Positions 61,271-64,000 of a stretch of 64,000 nt of DNA are shown piece after piece (the stretch's first letter is position 1; each line of letters begins with the position of its first letter). Both the position numbers and the translations under genes were made by a program. Under the pieces are notes generated by a model that was not told the origin of the DNA, did not search any database, and saw only the letters and a list, made by a program, of their open reading frames with translations. The stretch spans positions 1,054,001 to 1,118,000 of the forward strand of contig NZ_CP012808.1 in NCBI RefSeq assembly GCF_001307195.1. The letters are read 5' to 3'. Origin of the DNA: Acinetobacter equi. Lineage in GTDB: Bacteria; Pseudomonadota; Gammaproteobacteria; Pseudomonadales; Moraxellaceae.

Positions 61271-62932
61271 GTGGCCCAATATATTTACACGATGAACCGT
61301 GTGTCTAAGATGGTTCCGCCTAAACGCGAAATCTTAAAAGACATCTCTTTGTCATTTTTCCCAGGTGCTAAAATTGGTGTACTTGGTTTAAACGGTGCAG
61401 GTAAATCTACTTTGCTTCGTATTATGGCGGGCGTAGATAAAGATTTCTCAGGTGAAGCACGTGCTCAACCCGGTATTAAAATCGGTTATTTAGAGCAAGA
61501 ACCACCTTTGGATGAGACTAAAGATGTTCGTGGTAACGTTGAAGATGGCTTACGTGAGCCACTTGATGCTTTAGCTCGTCTTGATGAAGTGTTTGCTGAA
61601 TATGCTGCTGAAGATGCAGATTTTGATGCACTTGCAAAAGAGCAAGAAAAATTAGAAGCAATTATTCATTCATGGGATGCTCACAATATTGTGAACCAAA
61701 TGGATCAAGCTGCTGCTGCGTTAAACCTTCCTGCTTGGGATGCTGATGTATCTAAGCTTTCAGGTGGTGAGCGTCGTCGTGTAGCACTTTGCCGTTTGTT
61801 ATTGTCTAAACCAGACATGTTACTTCTTGACGAACCAACGAACCATTTAGATGCTTCTTCAGTATCTTGGTTGGAACGTTTCTTGAAAGATTTCCCAGGT
61901 ACAATTGTTGCAATTACGCATGACCGTTATTTCTTAGATAACGTAGCAGAGTGGATTCTCGAGCTTGACCGTGGTATGGGTATTCCTTATCAAGGTAACT
62001 ACTCTTCTTGGTTAGAGCAAAAAAATGCGCGTCTAGAACAAGAGAACAAGCAAGAAGAATCTTTTGCTAAAGCATTGAAAAAAGAACTTGAATGGGTTCG
62101 TTCAAATGCCAAAGGTCAGCAAAAGAAAAATAAAGCACGTATGGAACGCTTCGAAGAGCTTAACTCTCGTGAATTCCAACAACGTAACGAAACTTCAGAA
62201 ATCTACATTCCACCTGGTCCACGTCTAGGTAATAAGGTTGTGGAAGTGGAAGGCATCAGCAAATCATTTGGTGATCGTACGCTTTATAAAGATTTATCAT
62301 TCGTTGTTCCACCATGTGCGATTGTAGGTATCGTAGGTGAGAACGGTGCAGGTAAAACAACACTATTCCGTATGATGACTGGCGAGCAACAACCAGATAC
62401 AGGTACTGTGGTACTTGGCGAATCTGTGAAAGTGGCTTATGTTGGTCAGATTCGTGACACATTAGATAACAATAAAACGGTTTGGGAAGAAGTTTCTGGC
62501 GGTTTAGATATCTTGAAGATTGGTGAATACGAAATTGCATCACGTGCATATATCGGTCGCTTTAACTTTAAAGGTCAAGATCAGCAAAAACGTGTAGGTC
62601 AATTGTCAGGTGGTGAGCGTAACCGTTTACAACTTGCAAAAATCCTGCAAATGGGTGCAAACGTAATCTTACTCGATGAACCATCAAACGACTTGGATAT
62701 CGAAACTTTACGTGCGCTTGAGGATGCAATTCTTGTATTCCCAGGTACTGTAATGGTGATCTCGCATGACCGTTGGTTCCTAGACCGTATTGCAACGCAT
62801 ATCTTGTCATTTGAAGGTGAAACACCAGAATTCTTCACTGGTAACTATGCTGAGTTTGAAGCATACCGTCAAAAACGTGATGGTGATGACTTGGTTACGA
62901 AGCGTCAAAAATATCGTAAAATTGGTGGTTAA
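61271..62932 (+). CDS. ettA: Energy-dependent translational throttle protein EttA (ABC-F)
   Basis: A 553-residue cytoplasmic ABC-F ATPase with two nucleotide-binding domains. Walker A1 is GLNGAGKSTLLR (about 38-49) with signature LSGGERRRVAL; Walker A2 is GENGAGKTTLFR (about 357-368) with signature LSGGERNRLQL. The linker (about 245-325, basic and helical, ALKKELEWVRSNAKGQQKK) is the tRNA-contacting region. EttA binds the ribosomal E site and gates elongation according to ATP/ADP. Start codon GTG at 61271 with a GAGGAG ribosome-binding site; the upstream hairpin and C8 run lie 28-52 bp before it. Terminator downstream. Confidence 0.95.
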   Translation: MAQYIYTMNRVSKMVPPKREILKDISLSFFPGAKIGVLGLNGAGKSTLLRIMAGVDKDFSGEARAQPGIKIGYLEQEPPLDETKDVRGNVEDGLREPLDALARLDEVFAEYAAEDADFDALAKEQEKLEAIIHSWDAHNIVNQMDQAAAALNLPAWDADVSKLSGGERRRVALCRLLLSKPDMLLLDEPTNHLDASSVSWLERFLKDFPGTIVAITHDRYFLDNVAEWILELDRGMGIPYQGNYSSWLEQKNARLEQENKQEESFAKALKKELEWVRSNAKGQQKKNKARMERFEELNSREFQQRNETSEIYIPPGPRLGNKVVEVEGISKSFGDRTLYKDLSFVVPPCAIVGIVGENGAGKTTLFRMMTGEQQPDTGTVVLGESVKVAYVGQIRDTLDNNKTVWEEVSGGLDILKIGEYEIASRAYIGRFNFKGQDQQKRVGQLSGGERNRLQLAKILQMGANVILLDEPSNDLDIETLRALEDAILVFPGTVMVISHDRWFLDRIATHILSFEGETPEFFTGNYAEFEAYRQKRDGDDLVTKRQKYRKIGG

Positions 62933-62946
62933 TCCCATTTAATTGT

Positions 62947-62972
62947 AAAACCAGCCTAAGGGCTGGTTTTTT
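62947..62972 (+). terminator. Intrinsic terminator of ettA
   Basis: The stem AAAACCAGCC / GGCTGGTTTT with a TAAG loop and trailing Ts. Confidence 0.9.
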
Positions 62973-63094
62973 ATTGTCTATGTTTAGGGTGTTTACAAAA
63001 AAAATATTTTTCTATGTGTGAAATTAAGTAAATGTAATTTTATTACGCTATGTGTGATTGTTAATATTGTGATCAAATTTTGTGAATGTGGCAC

Positions 63095-63469
63095 ATGAAG
63101 TATTCAAAATTTTTGATTACCATTCTCTTTAGCTTATTTGTATTCCAAAGTACTTGGAGTACAGCTTTAGTTTATTGTGTGCATAAATCAACAACTCACG
63201 GTGGGATTCAGAGTCATTTTGAATATGAGTACTCTGGAAAAAATTTACAAAATCCAATCAGTTTATCTTCTCAATTTATTAAAAATTTAAATCAATTTGA
63301 TGATCAGCATGGTGATCATTTGTTGTGGTCATTTTATATTGCTATTCAGCCGATATTTATTGTTTTTGATCAGGATACAGCGTGTATGGGGTGTATTTCT
63401 GAATACATAGATGATAAAAACTTTTATCAATCTCCTTATTTAAATGTATTAAAACCTCCTCCTTTATGA
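63095..63469 (+). CDS. CzcI-like exported protein next to czcD
   Basis: 124 residues from the ATG at 63095 (an in-frame ATG at 63086 adds three residues). It has a signal peptide (MKYSKFLITILFSLFVFQSTWS). The mature part has Cys-x-x-His (VYCVHKS), several His (HGGIQSHFEYE, DDQHGDHLLW) and a C-terminal Cys-x-x-Cys (ACMGCIS), the same kind of arrangement as the periplasmic CzcI proteins that accompany zinc/cobalt/cadmium efflux systems. Its position about 115 bp before czcD fits. Role: probably periplasmic metal binding or regulation of efflux. The Cys/His-to-metal assignment is inference. Confidence 0.68.
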   Translation: MKYSKFLITILFSLFVFQSTWSTALVYCVHKSTTHGGIQSHFEYEYSGKNLQNPISLSSQFIKNLNQFDDQHGDHLLWSFYIAIQPIFIVFDQDTACMGCISEYIDDKNFYQSPYLNVLKPPPL

Positions 63470-63584
63470 TGAATCAGGAATGGATAGAGTGTTTTTGATA
63501 ACTTAAATTTTGAATTAATCTAATTATAAGATGCGTGAAAATGAGTATGAATAAGAGCGCATTTTATGAAATAAGGAGTCTGTT

Positions 63585-64000
63585 ATGAGTGGGCATCATG
63601 GTCATGATCATAGTCATGCTGTTGTGACTGAAGAGAATGCAAAAAAATTAACATTTGCACTTATTTTAACGTCAATTTTTTTAGTTGTGGAGGTGATTGC
63701 TGGTTTTATGACAGAAAGCTTGGCATTAATCTCTGATGCAGCTCATATGTTTACCGATGCTGCTGCTTTGGCTATTGCATTGGTTGCAATTAAAATTGGC
63801 AAAATGCCTGCTGATAATAAACGTACATTTGGTTATCAGCGATTTGAGATTCTTGCTGCATTATTTAATGCATTAATGCTCTTTGTTGTTGCAATTTATA
63901 TTTTATATGAGGCTTATCAACGCTTTTCACATCCTCCAGAAATTCAAAGTATGGGCATGATGATCGTGGCTGTGCTAGGGCTTATTATTAATTTAATTTC
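63585..64000 (+). CDS. czcD: Cation diffusion facilitator CzcD (3' end outside the window)
   Basis: The first 138 codons of a CDF-family Zn2+/Co2+/Cd2+ efflux carrier, cut by the window edge. It opens with a His-rich stretch (MSGHHGHDHSHAVV), then membrane helix 1 (FALILTSIFLVVEVIAGFM) and the metal-site helix 2 with SLALISDAAHMFTDAAALAIAL (the His/Asp pair of the A site), followed by GYQRFEILAALFNAL. ATAAGGAG lies seven bases before the ATG at 63585. Together with the CzcI-like gene it forms a small metal-efflux locus. Confidence 0.92.
   Translation, partial: MSGHHGHDHSHAVVTEENAKKLTFALILTSIFLVVEVIAGFMTESLALISDAAHMFTDAAALAIALVAIKIGKMPADNKRTFGYQRFEILAALFNALMLFVVAIYILYEAYQRFSHPPEIQSMGMMIVAVLGLIINLI

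Overview
The window is a 64 kb piece of an AT-rich gammaproteobacterial chromosome, almost certainly Acinetobacter. The strongest pointers are an Omp33-36-type porin, an Acr1-type fatty acyl-CoA reductase, single-domain HisB with scattered his genes, a ThrB of the choline-kinase-like type, and a CrbS/CrbR-type acetate regulatory pair beside yjcH-actP. Nearly all of it reads as stable core chromosome. I see no prophage, complete insertion sequence, CRISPR array, plasmid function or rRNA operon. All names rest on reading the translated sequence; no database search was run.

Layout. 0-2 kb: msuE-sfnG, use of organosulfur compounds (dimethyl sulfone), on the minus strand. 2-10 kb: an acetate-control block with a CrbR/ErdR-like response regulator, an unknown 255-residue protein, the SSSF-type hybrid kinase CrbS/MxtR, then yjcH-actP. 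10-13 kb: a BetT-type transporter and the Omp33-36-type porin, followed by a 0.96 kb non-coding stretch with hairpins and a CRP-like dyad. 14-24 kb: a membrane diguanylate cyclase, uvrA, a small cysteine-containing protein with a Fur-box-like promoter, a GlpM-like protein, tenA, a DUF475/TerC-type membrane protein, a YajR-type MFS protein and ssb. 24-29 kb: a 1,659-residue trimeric autotransporter adhesin with four near-identical 570-621 bp repeats. 30-36 kb: ahpC, an FAD oxidoreductase/methyltransferase pair, tRNA-Thr, a secreted SurE-like phosphatase with a lipoprotein, and tRNA-Ser. 36-42 kb: kup, a secreted DNA/RNA nuclease followed by a catalytically defective paralogue, a 48-residue membrane microprotein and aqpZ. 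42-49 kb: hisF, thrB, hisA, hisH and hisB interspersed with small membrane proteins and an EamA exporter. 49-56 kb: two tandem tRNA-Phe genes, a methyltransferase, two GNAT proteins, an acetate:succinate CoA-transferase and envZ/ompR. 56-64 kb: tex, acr1, metY, ettA, a CzcI-like protein and a czcD truncated by the window edge.

How the genes work together. ActP imports acetate, CrbS/CrbR probably controls its use, and the CoA-transferase at 51-52 kb can activate it to acetyl-CoA. EnvZ/OmpR, BetT, Kup and AqpZ are osmotic or ion functions. UvrA, SSB, AhpC and the nuclease pair concern nucleic acids or stress. Most transcription units end in clear intrinsic terminators, many of them bidirectional between convergent genes.

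Nothing here is a wholly new system that can be proven from sequence alone. The best leads are the nuclease/pseudonuclease pair (38.5-40.5 kb), the secreted SurE-lipoprotein pair (34.1-35.7 kb), the oxidoreductase-methyltransferase pair (31.0-33.1 kb), the Fur-box-controlled cysteine protein (18.8-19.2 kb), the repeat dynamics of the adhesin, and several unassigned operator-like dyads upstream of uvrA, ahpC, the CoA-transferase gene and acr1.
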